This document shows, piece by piece, positions 1-7,166 of a stretch of DNA of 20,427 nucleotides. Source of the DNA: JBHEPS01 sp046261635 (GTDB lineage: Bacteria; Acidobacteriota; Thermoanaerobaculia; Gp7-AA8); assembly GCA_046261635.1 (NCBI GenBank), contig JBHEOL010000001.1:1-20427 (forward strand), read 5' to 3'. A program made the translations under genes and the position numbers. The notes below the pieces were generated by a model. It was not told the origin of the DNA, searched no databases, and saw nothing but the letters and a program-made list of their open reading frames with translations. The number at the start of each line of letters is the position of its first letter. Position 1 is the stretch's first letter.

Positions 1-106
1 GCTCCTCCTCGACCCGCTGGAGCTTGGGAGCGACCAGATCCAGAAATTGCTCGGGACGAACCCGGCCCGCCGCTGGCGGCGCCGTACGGAATCCGGGTGT
101 GCTCAC
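1..106 (-). CDS. N-terminal fragment of a possible polyprenyl (trans-isoprenyl diphosphate) synthetase, cut by the left edge
   Basis: A GTG at 104-106 opens a minus-strand frame that stays open for 35 codons to the window edge. It encodes a Pro/Ala-rich start followed by EQFLDLVAPKLQRVEEE. An 'L..vaP.L..VE..l' helix near the N-terminus is typical of trans-isoprenyl diphosphate synthases, but the catalytic Asp-rich motifs lie outside the window, so the family is inference from a short segment. There is no Shine-Dalgarno sequence. A promoter-like TTGCGC, 16 bases, TATTCT ends 7 bases before the GTG, so the mRNA may be leaderless. The gene begins 40 bases after the yajQ stop and may be transcribed both from that promoter and by readthrough. 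An unrelated alpha-helical protein cannot be excluded. Confidence 0.38.
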   Translation of the reverse strand, partial: MSTPGFRTAPPAAGRVRPEQFLDLVAPKLQRVEEE

Positions 107-113
107 GGGCGCA

Positions 114-141
114 AGAATATCCGATCGAGAGATTTGCGCAA
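114..141 (-). promoter_or_regulatory. Putative promoter for the left-edge gene (TTGCGC / TATTCT)
   Basis: On the minus strand TTGCGC (136-141) and TATTCT (114-119) are separated by 16 bases. The -10-like hexamer ends 7 bases before the GTG at 106, so transcription would begin at or next to the start codon. The hexamers resemble sigma-70-type boxes; the assignment is pattern-based only. Confidence 0.35.
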
Positions 142-146
142 AGGCT

Positions 147-641
147 TCAACCGCGATAGTTCACGAACTGCAGAGGGATGCCGAAGTCGCGGTCCCGGAC
201 CATCGAAATGACCCGCTGAAGGTCGTCCCGGTTCTTTCCCGCAACGCGGACCTGATCGCCCTGAATCGACGCCTGGACCTTGATCTTCGCGTCCTTGATG
301 GCCCGAACGATCTCCTTCGCCTTGTCCGATTCGATCCCCTGGACGATCGTCGCCTTCTGACGAACCGTGCCGAGCGCCGCCTCTTCGAGCTTCTGGTAGT
401 CGAGGGCCTTGAGGGAGACCTTCCGCTTCACCAGCTTGTCCTCGAGGATGTCCTTGAGGCTCTTGAGCTTCTGCGCATCGTCGGAGACGAGGGTGATCTC
501 GGCCTCCCCGAGGGTGATCTCGCTCTTGCTTCCCTTGAAGTCGAAGCGCGTCGCCAGCTCCTTCTTGGCCTGCTGTACCGCGTTCGCGACCTCCTGCAGG
601 TCGGTGTTCGAAACGATGTCGAATGATGATTCCTGCGCCAT
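147..641 (-). CDS. yajQ: YajQ family protein (putative nucleotide / cyclic-di-GMP binding)
   Basis: The 164-residue product matches the YajQ/UPF0234 family over its full length (E. coli YajQ is 163 aa). It has the typical N-terminus MAQESSFDIVS, the central ATRFDFKGSKSEI segment, and the C-terminal DKAKEIVRAIKD, QVRVAGKNRDDLQ and PLQFVNYR blocks. The family folds as two ferredoxin-like domains. It has been reported to bind nucleotides and, in Xanthomonas, cyclic di-GMP; the role here is unproven. I chose the ATG at 641 because a strong GGAGGAG ribosome site lies 8 bases upstream. An in-frame GTG at 659 would sit inside that site. The gene starts 18 bases after the lolA stop, so the two are probably co-transcribed. 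There are no odd residues or length changes. Confidence 0.94.
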   Translation of the reverse strand: MAQESSFDIVSNTDLQEVANAVQQAKKELATRFDFKGSKSEITLGEAEITLVSDDAQKLKSLKDILEDKLVKRKVSLKALDYQKLEEAALGTVRQKATIVQGIESDKAKEIVRAIKDAKIKVQASIQGDQVRVAGKNRDDLQRVISMVRDRDFGIPLQFVNYRG

Positions 642-659
642 GCGCGTCGACTCCTCCAC

Positions 660-1280
660 TCAATTTCTGACGATTTCGACTCCGGCCGGCGCATCGAACC
701 TGAAGGTGTCCGCCGGCGCCGCCTCGCGGCGGAAGTTCGAGAACTGGAAGACCGTCCGGTTCCCCTGACGATCGGCGTACTCGATCCGGCGCAGGGCGTC
801 GCCCTTTGCGGCCGTCACGACGACCAGATCCTGGACGAGCGCCGCGGGCGTCCGCGGTCGAAGCTCGGTCCGGATCTCGCTGCCGCTTCGTTTCTCGGTC
901 ACGGTGTACTCCGCGCGGAGCGCCTTGGCGTCGGAGAGGAGCACGAACGGCAATCCCTTTCGATCGCGCTCCGTGAGGGTTGCGACCGTCACCTGGCGGT
1001 CCGCAGGCGCATACAGCCAGGACGTCTTGCCATCGAAGACGAACGTCTTCTTCTCCGGCTTCTCGTAGCTCCATCTCATTTTCGGCGCGGGTCCGAAGAT
1101 GACGACGCCCTGCTCGACCCGCTCTCTCGTGAAGCCTTTCGGCGTGAACTTGTGGACGAAATCGGCGCGCGTCCCCGCCGTCGCGGCGAGGGCGCGTTCG
1201 ACGGCGATCCCGTTTCCTGCCGGCGCGGCGATCGCGGCTGCCGCGGCGAGGGTCACTGCTGCGATGCTCAATCGTTTCAA
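660..1280 (-). CDS. lolA: LolA-like outer-membrane lipoprotein carrier protein, TTG start
   Basis: The predicted 206-residue periplasmic protein starts with a signal peptide (Lys-Arg, then an Ala-rich hydrophobic stretch to about residue 25). The mature part has LolA-family features: TRADFVHKFT, a 'G.v.fgpap.MRW.Y..P' segment, FVFDGKTSWLYAPADRQVTV, and a C-terminal block on ....VFQFSNFRRE.....FRFDAPAGVE. LolA carries lipoproteins from the LolCDE transporter to the outer membrane. There is no ATG at the signal peptide. The TTG at 1278-1280 has GGAGG five bases upstream and gives a normal signal sequence. A longer ATG-started frame (to 1394) would overlap the upstream gene and lacks a signal peptide at its start. 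LolA proteins diverge strongly, so a related periplasmic outer-membrane-stress protein is the main alternative. Confidence 0.85.
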   Translation of the reverse strand: MKRLSIAAVTLAAAAAIAAPAGNGIAVERALAATAGTRADFVHKFTPKGFTRERVEQGVVIFGPAPKMRWSYEKPEKKTFVFDGKTSWLYAPADRQVTVATLTERDRKGLPFVLLSDAKALRAEYTVTEKRSGSEIRTELRPRTPAALVQDLVVVTAAKGDALRRIEYADRQGNRTVFQFSNFRREAAPADTFRFDAPAGVEIVRN

Positions 1281-1347
1281 TCTGGCCTCCGATGGTTGTC
1301 GCCCGAACCCGGCGTTCTGACGCGCGCCGGGCGCTGCCGATCCGCCC

Positions 1348-1731
1348 TCAGAGCTTCTCGACGTCGATGGAGACGACCGCGGAGTTGACAACAAAGATGC
1401 GGTCGTTTTTGCTCCGATCGTGCGGATAGAGGTAGAAGCCGCTCACTGTGGGGTTGTACTCCCCGGTGATGCCGCGTATGAGCTCGCCATCGGCGAACTC
1501 GACCGCAAGCGTGCTCCCCGGGGGCGCTTCCCCCGGCGCCGTCCCCTCCGGATCGCGCAGAAAGAAGAGAGCCTTCAACTCGGAGAAGGCCACCTCGCGC
1601 GCCGACCCGTCGGCGTTCGTGACCGCCACGGTCTGCCGCTCGGAATCGATCTGCGGCGGAGCCAGCACGTGCTCGGTCCGCCCGCCGCGGAAATGTAGAA
1701 CGACCGGTACTTTCAAACCCTGCGGCTCCAT
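1348..1731 (-). CDS. Conserved small protein with two tandem beta-type repeats (DUF6982-like), unknown function
   Basis: This 127-residue cytosolic protein has no signal peptide or membrane segment. Two similar halves are visible. Residues about 10-60 run from VVLHFRGGRTE to SELKALFFLRD, and residues about 75-125 run from LAVEFADGELIRG to IFVVNSAVVSIDVEKL. Each begins with a strand ending in '(F).(G/D)G' and ends with a hydrophobic strand, like short Sm-like beta-barrel units. The 'v.F.dGr....ELKAlFF.rd.eG' pattern recalls DUF6982-type proteins, some of which accompany PilZ or signalling domains; that link is from memory and moderate. The ATG (1729-1731) overlaps the kdsD stop in a TGATG junction, so translation is probably coupled. 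lolA begins 67 bases downstream. The function cannot be assigned. Confidence 0.72.
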   Translation of the reverse strand: MEPQGLKVPVVLHFRGGRTEHVLAPPQIDSERQTVAVTNADGSAREVAFSELKALFFLRDPEGTAPGEAPPGSTLAVEFADGELIRGITGEYNPTVSGFYLYPHDRSKNDRIFVVNSAVVSIDVEKL

Positions 1732-2726
1732 CAGAACAGTTCCAGCCCCCAAAGATCGTGAATGTGGAGAATCCCTTCGAGCCGCCGCTCCGGATCGGTG
1801 ATGAAGAGCGAGGTGATCTTCTTCGTCTCCATCACCTGCAGCGCCGCGGGAGCAAGCACACTGCCATCGATCGTCCGGGGATCGGGCTTCATGCACTCCC
1901 GCGCCGTGCGCCGCAGCGTCTGCTCGTCCCGTTCGAAGAGGCGCCGCAGGTCGCCGTCGGAGATCACCCCGGCGAGATGCCCGGCGCCGTCGACGACGGC
2001 CGTGATGCCGAAGCCTTTCCGCGACATTTCGTAGATCGCGTCGCGCATCGGCGTCTCGAGATCCACGCGGGGGAGCTGCTCGCCCCTGTGCATCAGGTCC
2101 TTCACCTTCAGAAATCGCTTTCCGAGCTTCCCGCCCGGATGGAGCGAGGCGAAGTCCTCTTCGCGGAAGCCCTTCTTCCCGAGGACCGCCATGGCGAGGG
2201 CATCGCCGAGGGCGAGGGTCGCCGTCGTCGAGGCCGTGGGGGCCAGGCCGAGGGGACACGCTTCTCGCGAGATCGCGACCGAGAGGTGGTAGTCCGAGTT
2301 CCGGGCCAGCGCCGAGGCGGGGTTCCCCGTCATGGCCACGATCGTCGCGCCGAGGCGCTTGATCGCCGGCAGGAGCCGGAGGATCTCGTCCGTCTCACCG
2401 GAGTTGGAGATCGCCAGGACGATGTCGCCCGCGACGATCATCCCGAGGTCGCCATGGATCGCCTCGGCCGGATGCATGAAGAACGACGGGGTTCCCGTAG
2501 AGGCGAGCGTCGAACTGATCTTCTTGCAGATGATCCCCGACTTACCCATCCCCATCGTCACGACGCGGCCCCGGGTCGTATTGATGAGGTCGACGACGGA
2601 AGAGAACGTCTCGTCCAGATGGTCGATCAAGCCGAGGATCGCGTTGGCCTCGACTTCCAGAACCCGGCGGGCCTCAGCGAGCGAGGGATCGCTGGTCTCG
2701 CGCGCCTCTCGCACTGGGCTCTTCAT
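1731..2726 (-). CDS. kdsD: D-arabinose-5-phosphate isomerase (KdsD/GutQ family)
   Basis: The enzyme interconverts ribulose-5-phosphate and arabinose-5-phosphate, the first step of Kdo synthesis for LPS. The 331-residue length matches E. coli KdsD (328 aa). An SIS domain (about 40-180) contains GMGKSG with Lys62, the HPAEAIHGDLGMI block (84-96), SNSGETDEI (107-115) and LHPGGKLG with His196, the position of the family's catalytic His. Two CBS domains follow (about 210-265 and 275-331). All expected catalytic motifs are present. The gene leads a minus-strand group with the small repeat protein, lolA and yajQ. No Shine-Dalgarno is visible. TACAAT (2734-2739) ends 7 bases before the ATG, suggesting a leaderless transcript. 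Confidence 0.95.
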   Translation of the reverse strand: MKSPVREARETSDPSLAEARRVLEVEANAILGLIDHLDETFSSVVDLINTTRGRVVTMGMGKSGIICKKISSTLASTGTPSFFMHPAEAIHGDLGMIVAGDIVLAISNSGETDEILRLLPAIKRLGATIVAMTGNPASALARNSDYHLSVAISREACPLGLAPTASTTATLALGDALAMAVLGKKGFREEDFASLHPGGKLGKRFLKVKDLMHRGEQLPRVDLETPMRDAIYEMSRKGFGITAVVDGAGHLAGVISDGDLRRLFERDEQTLRRTARECMKPDPRTIDGSVLAPAALQVMETKKITSLFITDPERRLEGILHIHDLWGLELF

Positions 2727-2733
2727 CGCGGGG

Positions 2734-2739
2734 ATTGTA
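2734..2739 (-). promoter_or_regulatory. Putative -10 hexamer TACAAT upstream of kdsD
   Basis: TACAAT on the minus strand ends 7 bases before the kdsD ATG in an otherwise GC-rich stretch. I see no convincing -35 box. The spacing would place the transcript start at about the ATG. Confidence 0.3.
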
Positions 2740-2804
2740 GCCCAGACCCCGTTCGCCAGCCTCAGCCCTCGACGCGGGGGCTTCGGCGCGGGCCCGGGAG
2801 GCGA

Positions 2805-2840
2805 CCCATCGGTCCCATCCGTCCCATCGGTCCCATGGGT
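2805..2840. repeat. Tandem array of four 9-bp units (CCCATCGGT)
   Basis: Four consecutive 9-base units occur: CCCATCGGT, CCCATCCGT, CCCATCGGT, CCCATGGGT. A fifth degenerate unit may follow (TCCAGGGTT). Near-identical direct copies of about 14 bases flank the array at 2794-2807 and 2861-2875. Unlike the other short tandem repeats in this window, it has no inverted partner nearby. Confidence 0.85.
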
Positions 2841-3053
2841 TCCAGGGTTTCACGGTCCTTCCGGGAGGCGGACCCGGTCCCGAGGAAACCCCGTTCTTGC
2901 ACGAAATCCGCAACGAGCACGACCGCCGGGTTCCCGTGCGCGTTCGTGTAAACTGTCGCCCCCGAGCCCCCAGCGAGGTCTTCCCCTCGCGGCACCAGAC
3001 CGAGGCGGCCGGGAGGTTGCACCCAACCCCAAATTTCTGCAAAGAGGAACGTC

Positions 3054-4613
3054 ATGACGGATACTTCATTGGTCTCGAAGACCCTGCCGGTTGAGCCGAA
3101 ATCGGTCATCTGGAACCCTTCTCCCGAGAAGCTGCGCGAGCTGGCGGCGAACATGCCGAACGCGAAGGTGACGGAGTTCGACAACCTCAACGTCGCCACC
3201 CGCGTGGTCTCGCGCTCGAAGCTCTCCACGTTCATCGCCACGGACGAGCCCGAAAAGCACTCGGATCAGACCATCACCCGCGCGGAGTACGACCGGGTGG
3301 CGAAGATTCAGGACGACTACATCCGCGAGCGGGAGATGATCGTCGTCGAGGGTTACATCGGTAACGATCCGGTGTTCCGCGTTCCGGCGCGCCTGGTAAT
3401 CGAGTCCGCCAACGCGAACATCGCCGCGATGCAGGGCATCCTGTACTACCCGGCCACGCCGGAGGAGCTGAAGAGCTTCGAGCCGACCCTGCAGGTGATC
3501 TACACGCCGAACCTCCCGATGCCGGGGTATCCGGACGACCGCCTGATCGCCGTGGACCTCGAGAACAACGTCACTCGCGTCTTCAACTCCGACTACTTCG
3601 GCGAATCGAAGAAGGGCGGGCTCAGGATGTGGAACCGTCTCGTGTTCGAGCAGGGTGGGCTCGCCCTCCACGCCGGCTGCAAGGTGATTCCGGTGGGCGA
3701 GGAGCAGCGCGTCGGGTTGATCGTCGGCCTCTCCGGGACGGGAAAGACGACCACGACCTTCACCAAGCAGAACGACTCCTCGCCCGTCCAGGACGATTTC
3801 CTGGCGCTGATGCCCGGAGGCAAGGTCGTCGCAACCGAGAACGGCTGTTTCGCGAAGACGTTCGGCCTCAACCCCGAGGACGAACCGACGATCTACCACG
3901 CGTGCGCATCGCCGCACGCGTACCTCGAGAACGTCTCCCAGAGCGGCTCGAATAAGGTCGACTACTTCGACACCTCCTATACGAAGAACGGCCGCGCGGT
4001 CATCCGGATGGACGACGTCGCGGGGAGCTGGGACGCGCGGAACCTCGGGAAAGCCGACTTCCTGCTCATCCTGAATCGGAACGACAACATCATCCCGGCG
4101 GTCGCAAAGCTCGAGGGCGCGCACGCGGCCGCCTACTTCATGCTGGGCGAGACCAGGGGCACGAGCGCCGGCGGCGCCTCCGAGGCGGGCAAGTCTCTCC
4201 GCGTGCCGGGGACGAACCCCTTCTTCCCGCTCCTTCACGCCAATCAGGGCAATCGCTTCCTGGAGCTGTTCGAGGCGTCGCCCATGGACGTCTACCTGAT
4301 GAACACCGGCCGGATCGGTGGCGGCGACGACGACGAGAGGTCGAAGAAGGTTCGGATCCAGCACTCGTCCGCGATCGTTAAGGCCATCGCCGAAGAGACG
4401 ATCGAGTGGGAAAAGGACCCCGACTTCGGATACCTCGTCGCCACCCGACTTCCGGGCCTGGACGACGTGGAGTACCTCCAGCCGCGCAAGCTCTACGAGC
4501 GCCAGGGGCGGATGGACGAGTACCGTCAGCTGGTCGAGCGGTTCACCCGGGAGCGCCGCGAGTATCTGCGGAAGTGGGAAGGGCTGGACGAGCGGATCGT
4601 GAACGCGATCTAG
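3054..4613 (+). CDS. pckA: Phosphoenolpyruvate carboxykinase (ATP), divergent subgroup
   Basis: The enzyme converts oxaloacetate and ATP to PEP, CO2 and ADP, the first committed step of gluconeogenesis. The 519-residue protein has the PEPCK P-loop GLSGTGKTTTT (225-235, Lys231), the metal-binding Asp pair in QDDF (247-248), and the YFGESKKGG segment (Tyr181, Lys186/187) that lines up with E. coli YGGEMKKGM. It also has ALHAGC (His206) in the place of MHCSAN, and ENGCFAKT (262-269) for EGGCYAKT. The N-terminal TGRSPKD motif is replaced by VSRSKLS, with Arg54 as the likely equivalent of the substrate-binding Arg. Near the C-terminus NTGRIGGGDDDERSKK replaces the usual NTGW..G..G.R. An ATP-type enzyme is inferred from overall similarity. 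AGAGGA precedes the ATG. It is the only plus-strand gene here and converges on lptFG. Confidence 0.9.
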   Translation: MTDTSLVSKTLPVEPKSVIWNPSPEKLRELAANMPNAKVTEFDNLNVATRVVSRSKLSTFIATDEPEKHSDQTITRAEYDRVAKIQDDYIREREMIVVEGYIGNDPVFRVPARLVIESANANIAAMQGILYYPATPEELKSFEPTLQVIYTPNLPMPGYPDDRLIAVDLENNVTRVFNSDYFGESKKGGLRMWNRLVFEQGGLALHAGCKVIPVGEEQRVGLIVGLSGTGKTTTTFTKQNDSSPVQDDFLALMPGGKVVATENGCFAKTFGLNPEDEPTIYHACASPHAYLENVSQSGSNKVDYFDTSYTKNGRAVIRMDDVAGSWDARNLGKADFLLILNRNDNIIPAVAKLEGAHAAAYFMLGETRGTSAGGASEAGKSLRVPGTNPFFPLLHANQGNRFLELFEASPMDVYLMNTGRIGGGDDDERSKKVRIQHSSAIVKAIAEETIEWEKDPDFGYLVATRLPGLDDVEYLQPRKLYERQGRMDEYRQLVERFTRERREYLRKWEGLDERIVNAI

Positions 4614-4840
4614 AGTAGGAAGTAGGAAGTAGGAAGGGATAGGGCTCTCCGGGGTGGCGACGCTCTCGGCTAAAGGAGAGACCATACTCGGTACGTCACC
4701 CCGAGCCGAAGGCGAGGGATCTTTGGCGACACGCGCGCGATGGACGTTCCTGGCGGTGTCACCGAAGATCCTTCGTCGCGCTTCGCGCTCCTCAGGATGA
4801 CGGCGAGGGCCCCCCCTTCCTACTTCCTACTTCCTACTCT
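4612..4840. repeat. Inverted-repeat element A: heptamer arms (GTAGGAA x3) between convergent genes
   Basis: A 27-base left arm (4612-4638) carries three GTAGGAA heptamers (4615-4635). Its exact reverse complement occurs at 4814-4840, with three TTCCTAC units at 4817-4837. The left arm overlaps the pckA stop codon (4611-4613). The right arm ends two bases from the lptFG stop (4843-4845). Between the arms lies a second, longer imperfect palindrome (separate entry). The position between convergent genes would suit a bidirectional terminator, but there is no T-tract. A small non-coding mobile repeat is the other reading. Confidence 0.85.
4694..4802. repeat. Inner imperfect palindrome nested in element A
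   Basis: The left half (4694-4732) begins CGTCACCCCGAG and ends GGGATCTTTGGCGACAC. The reverse complement of the right half (4756-4802) begins CGTCATCCTGAG and ends AGGATCTTCGGTGACAC. The 'GTCATCCTGAG...GAAGGATCTTCGG' wording resembles dispersed intergenic repeats I recall from GC-rich environmental bacteria; that comparison is from memory. The halves are about 39 and 47 bases, separated by 23 bases. The structure could fold into a long hairpin on either strand and could end both convergent transcripts. Confidence 0.75.
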
Positions 4841-4842
4841 CT

Positions 4843-7155
4843 CTACGTCTCGACCGTCAGAAACAGATACACCGCCGCGATCGCGAACAGGATGTTCGCG
4901 CTCCATGCGGCGAGGACCGCGGGGAGGCTTCCCACCTCTCCCAGCTTCGTGAAGATCCCGAAGAGGCTCCAGTACACGAACGCGAGCAGCAGGGCGATGC
5001 CAATGCCGTACATCGCTCCTTTCTTTCCCATGCGGAACGCGAAGGGGAGAGCGATCAGCGCCATCACCACGCTCAGGAAGGGCCACGAGGTTTTTCTCCA
5101 GAGCTGAACGGTGAGCTCGTCCGCCGCGTACCCGAGCCGCCGGACGTTTCCGATGTACCGGCTCAGCTCGCCCCAGGTCATCTGGTCCGGCGCCTTCGAC
5201 TCCACTTCGAAGTAGCTGGGCCGCTCCGGATAATGAAGGCGAATTGGCCGCCGGAAGGGGGAGAAGGACGACTCCCCGTCGTCGCCGAACGAGCGTATCC
5301 ATCCGTCGAAAAACACCCATCCGGTCCCGTCGAACCGCGCCTCGTCGGCGCGGACGCGCCGCGTCAGACGGAACTCCGTGGGGTGGAACTCGAAGACCTG
5401 GACCTGCGAGAGCGTCCTCGTGGCACGGTCGTAGCCGAGATAGTTGAAGATGTAGCGCCCCCGCCCGAATACCCACTCCCGCTGCTGTTCCCGTGAGTAC
5501 GTGCTCGGCGTCTCCCGCCCCTTGATCTCCGCACGGCGTTGCGCCACACGCTGATTCGAGTAGGGGAGAACGAAATCGAGCAGCAGGTAGGAAACGAAGC
5601 TCAGGAAGATCGCCACCGCGATGACGGGAAGCGCGATCCGGTAGAGCGAGACGCCGTTCGACTTGATCGCGGTGATCTCGTTGTTCTTCGCAAGGACGCC
5701 GAACGTGATCAGTGTCGCGATCAGCACCGAGATCGGGAGGACCGAGTCCAGGATCTGCAGCAGGCGATAGCGGAAGTACGAGACGACGACCTCGAACGGG
5801 ACGTTGTTCTCGCTGATGTCCTCGACGATCTCCGTGTAGTCGACGATGATCCAGACAACGGCCGTGGAGATCATCACCACGCCGAGCGTCTTGAGGAACT
5901 CGACGAGGATGTACCGGTCGATGATGTTCGGAAACGGAATGTCCAGCCGCTGGAGGATGGAAGTCTCACCCGCGGGAACCGCCTCCGCCGGTTCCCGTCT
6001 CCGAAGGCGACGCAGCAGGGGAGCCATGCGGCTCCACAACCCCTTACTCTCGACCCCGGTCTTCCCCAGCAGCCAGAGCCCCGCCCCGAGCAGCACGAGG
6101 TTCGGAAGCCACATCCCGAGAGCGACGGGAAGCTTGCCGGAGCGGGCCAGGTCCGCGCCGTTGTTGAGGAGCACGTAGTAGACGAGGATGATCGCAATAC
6201 TTAAAGAAAAACCTGAGCTTTTGCCGCCGCGGCGGTTCGTGACGCCGAGCGGGAGCCCGATCACACCGAAGGCGATGCAGGCGAATGGGATCGCGAAGCG
6301 GTTGTGGATCTCGACCTTGATGAATCGGACGTCGAGGGGATCCCCGGACGCCCGCGCCGTCTGGAGCTTCGCAATCAATTGCTTCAAGTCCAGCTCTTTG
6401 AGTGACTTGGCGAGAGGCCGCTCCTCGCTCGCGTCGCGCTCGGGGTCTTCGAGGAGGATCCGCTGGGAGGCGTCCCGCGCGAGCTCGTACCGGTCGGGCT
6501 TTCCGTTGGTTGCCACGTGTGTCGTCGAGTCGTTGAGCTCCAGCCAGACCTGGCGCCCTTCGGTGACCGCCAGCTGTCCCGAGCGGGCTACGATGACCCG
6601 CTGCTGGTCTGCGTCCGTCGCGTCCGAGATGAACACGCCTTTCCAGAGGCCGGTCGCCGGGTCGATGTCGTTGATGTAGACGACCCGGTTCTCGAACTGG
6701 TCGAAGAAGATACGAGGCTTGATCTGCGTCTCCGCCGCGGACGTCAGCAGCTCGATCCGCCGCGCCTGGAGCCTCGAATTCCCCCACGGGAGCGCCCAGG
6801 TCATCAGAACGAGGTTGAGGAGGAACGCCGCGACGGAGAAGTAGAAGACCGGCCGGTAGATCGCTCCCGGGGAGAGCCCGGCGGCCTGCATCGCGATGAC
6901 CTCGGAGTCCGCCGAGAGGCGCCCTACGGCGATCAGGATCCCGACCAGGAGCGCCATCGGGATCGTCAGGACGACGATGTGCGGCAGGGTCAGGGCGAGC
7001 AACTCGAGGACGACCGAGAATCGGAGCGAGCGCTTGATGATCAGCTCGGCGAAGTTGAAGAGCTGGTTCATCAGGATGATGAACGTGTAGAAGCCGAACC
7101 CGATGAGCGTCGGCGGGAGCAGCTCGCGAAGAATGTAGCGGGTCAGGGTGCGCAT
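4843..7155 (-). CDS. lptFG: LptF-LptG fusion: both LPS-export permease subunits in one polypeptide
   Basis: The 770-residue protein carries two complete YjgP/YjgQ-family permeases in tandem; normal LptF and LptG are about 360 aa each and separate. Half one (1 to about 366) has membrane segments near 14-33, 48-78, 103-122, 288-305, 316-331 and 347-363, around a periplasmic beta domain (about 130-285). Half two (about 408-770) repeats this with segments near 420-440, 468-488, 505-530 and three in the last 85 residues. Both halves carry the family's coupling-type helix: SEVIAMQAAGLSPGAIYRPV (84-103) and NEITAIKSNGVSLYRIALPV (492-511). An Arg-rich cytosolic linker (about 367-407) joins them. The fusion would work with the LptB ATPase, whose gene ends at the right edge. 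No frameshift is seen. There is no Shine-Dalgarno; TAGAAT lies 11 bases upstream. Confidence 0.94.
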   Translation of the reverse strand: MRTLTRYILRELLPPTLIGFGFYTFIILMNQLFNFAELIIKRSLRFSVVLELLALTLPHIVVLTIPMALLVGILIAVGRLSADSEVIAMQAAGLSPGAIYRPVFYFSVAAFLLNLVLMTWALPWGNSRLQARRIELLTSAAETQIKPRIFFDQFENRVVYINDIDPATGLWKGVFISDATDADQQRVIVARSGQLAVTEGRQVWLELNDSTTHVATNGKPDRYELARDASQRILLEDPERDASEERPLAKSLKELDLKQLIAKLQTARASGDPLDVRFIKVEIHNRFAIPFACIAFGVIGLPLGVTNRRGGKSSGFSLSIAIILVYYVLLNNGADLARSGKLPVALGMWLPNLVLLGAGLWLLGKTGVESKGLWSRMAPLLRRLRRREPAEAVPAGETSILQRLDIPFPNIIDRYILVEFLKTLGVVMISTAVVWIIVDYTEIVEDISENNVPFEVVVSYFRYRLLQILDSVLPISVLIATLITFGVLAKNNEITAIKSNGVSLYRIALPVIAVAIFLSFVSYLLLDFVLPYSNQRVAQRRAEIKGRETPSTYSREQQREWVFGRGRYIFNYLGYDRATRTLSQVQVFEFHPTEFRLTRRVRADEARFDGTGWVFFDGWIRSFGDDGESSFSPFRRPIRLHYPERPSYFEVESKAPDQMTWGELSRYIGNVRRLGYAADELTVQLWRKTSWPFLSVVMALIALPFAFRMGKKGAMYGIGIALLLAFVYWSLFGIFTKLGEVGSLPAVLAAWSANILFAIAAVYLFLTVET

Positions 7156-7166
7156 GCGCGGGCGCC

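Larger units (their letters stand above)
2727..3053. other. Intergenic region between divergent kdsD and pckA (327 bases)
   Basis: I see no credible gene in this region. It holds the kdsD -10-like box near its left end, a 9-bp tandem array (2805-2840), and a near-duplicate of about 14 bases (CCGGGAGGCGACCC at 2794-2807 and a one-base-longer copy at 2861-2875) flanking that array. A TAAACT at 2949-2954 lies about 100 bases before pckA, without a good -35 box. The pckA ribosome site AGAGGA lies just before 3054. Control signals for both divergent genes must lie here, but no operator could be identified. Confidence 0.6.

Noticed and set aside
103..1074. A 323-codon frame covering yajQ and part of lolA on the same strand, out of frame
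   Set aside because: The product is low-complexity Arg/Gly/Pro sequence, and two recognised genes already explain the region.
2332..3057. A 241-codon plus-strand frame running from within kdsD to the pckA start
   Set aside because: It is antisense to kdsD, runs through the 9-bp array (which yields Pro-Ser-Val-type repeats), and shows no family similarity or ribosome site.
3066..4685. A 539-codon open frame antisense to pckA, and similar long antisense frames at 9689-11569, 12153-13844 and 18584-20185
   Set aside because: Each lies opposite a well-recognised gene. Their products are Arg/Asp/Leu-rich with no family resemblance, as expected from high GC at third codon positions.
5418..5435. 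A sequence resembling a sigma-54 -24/-12 promoter (TGGCACG, then TAGC)
   Set aside because: It is inside lptFG, the -12 part is off-consensus, and no gene starts after it on the plus strand.
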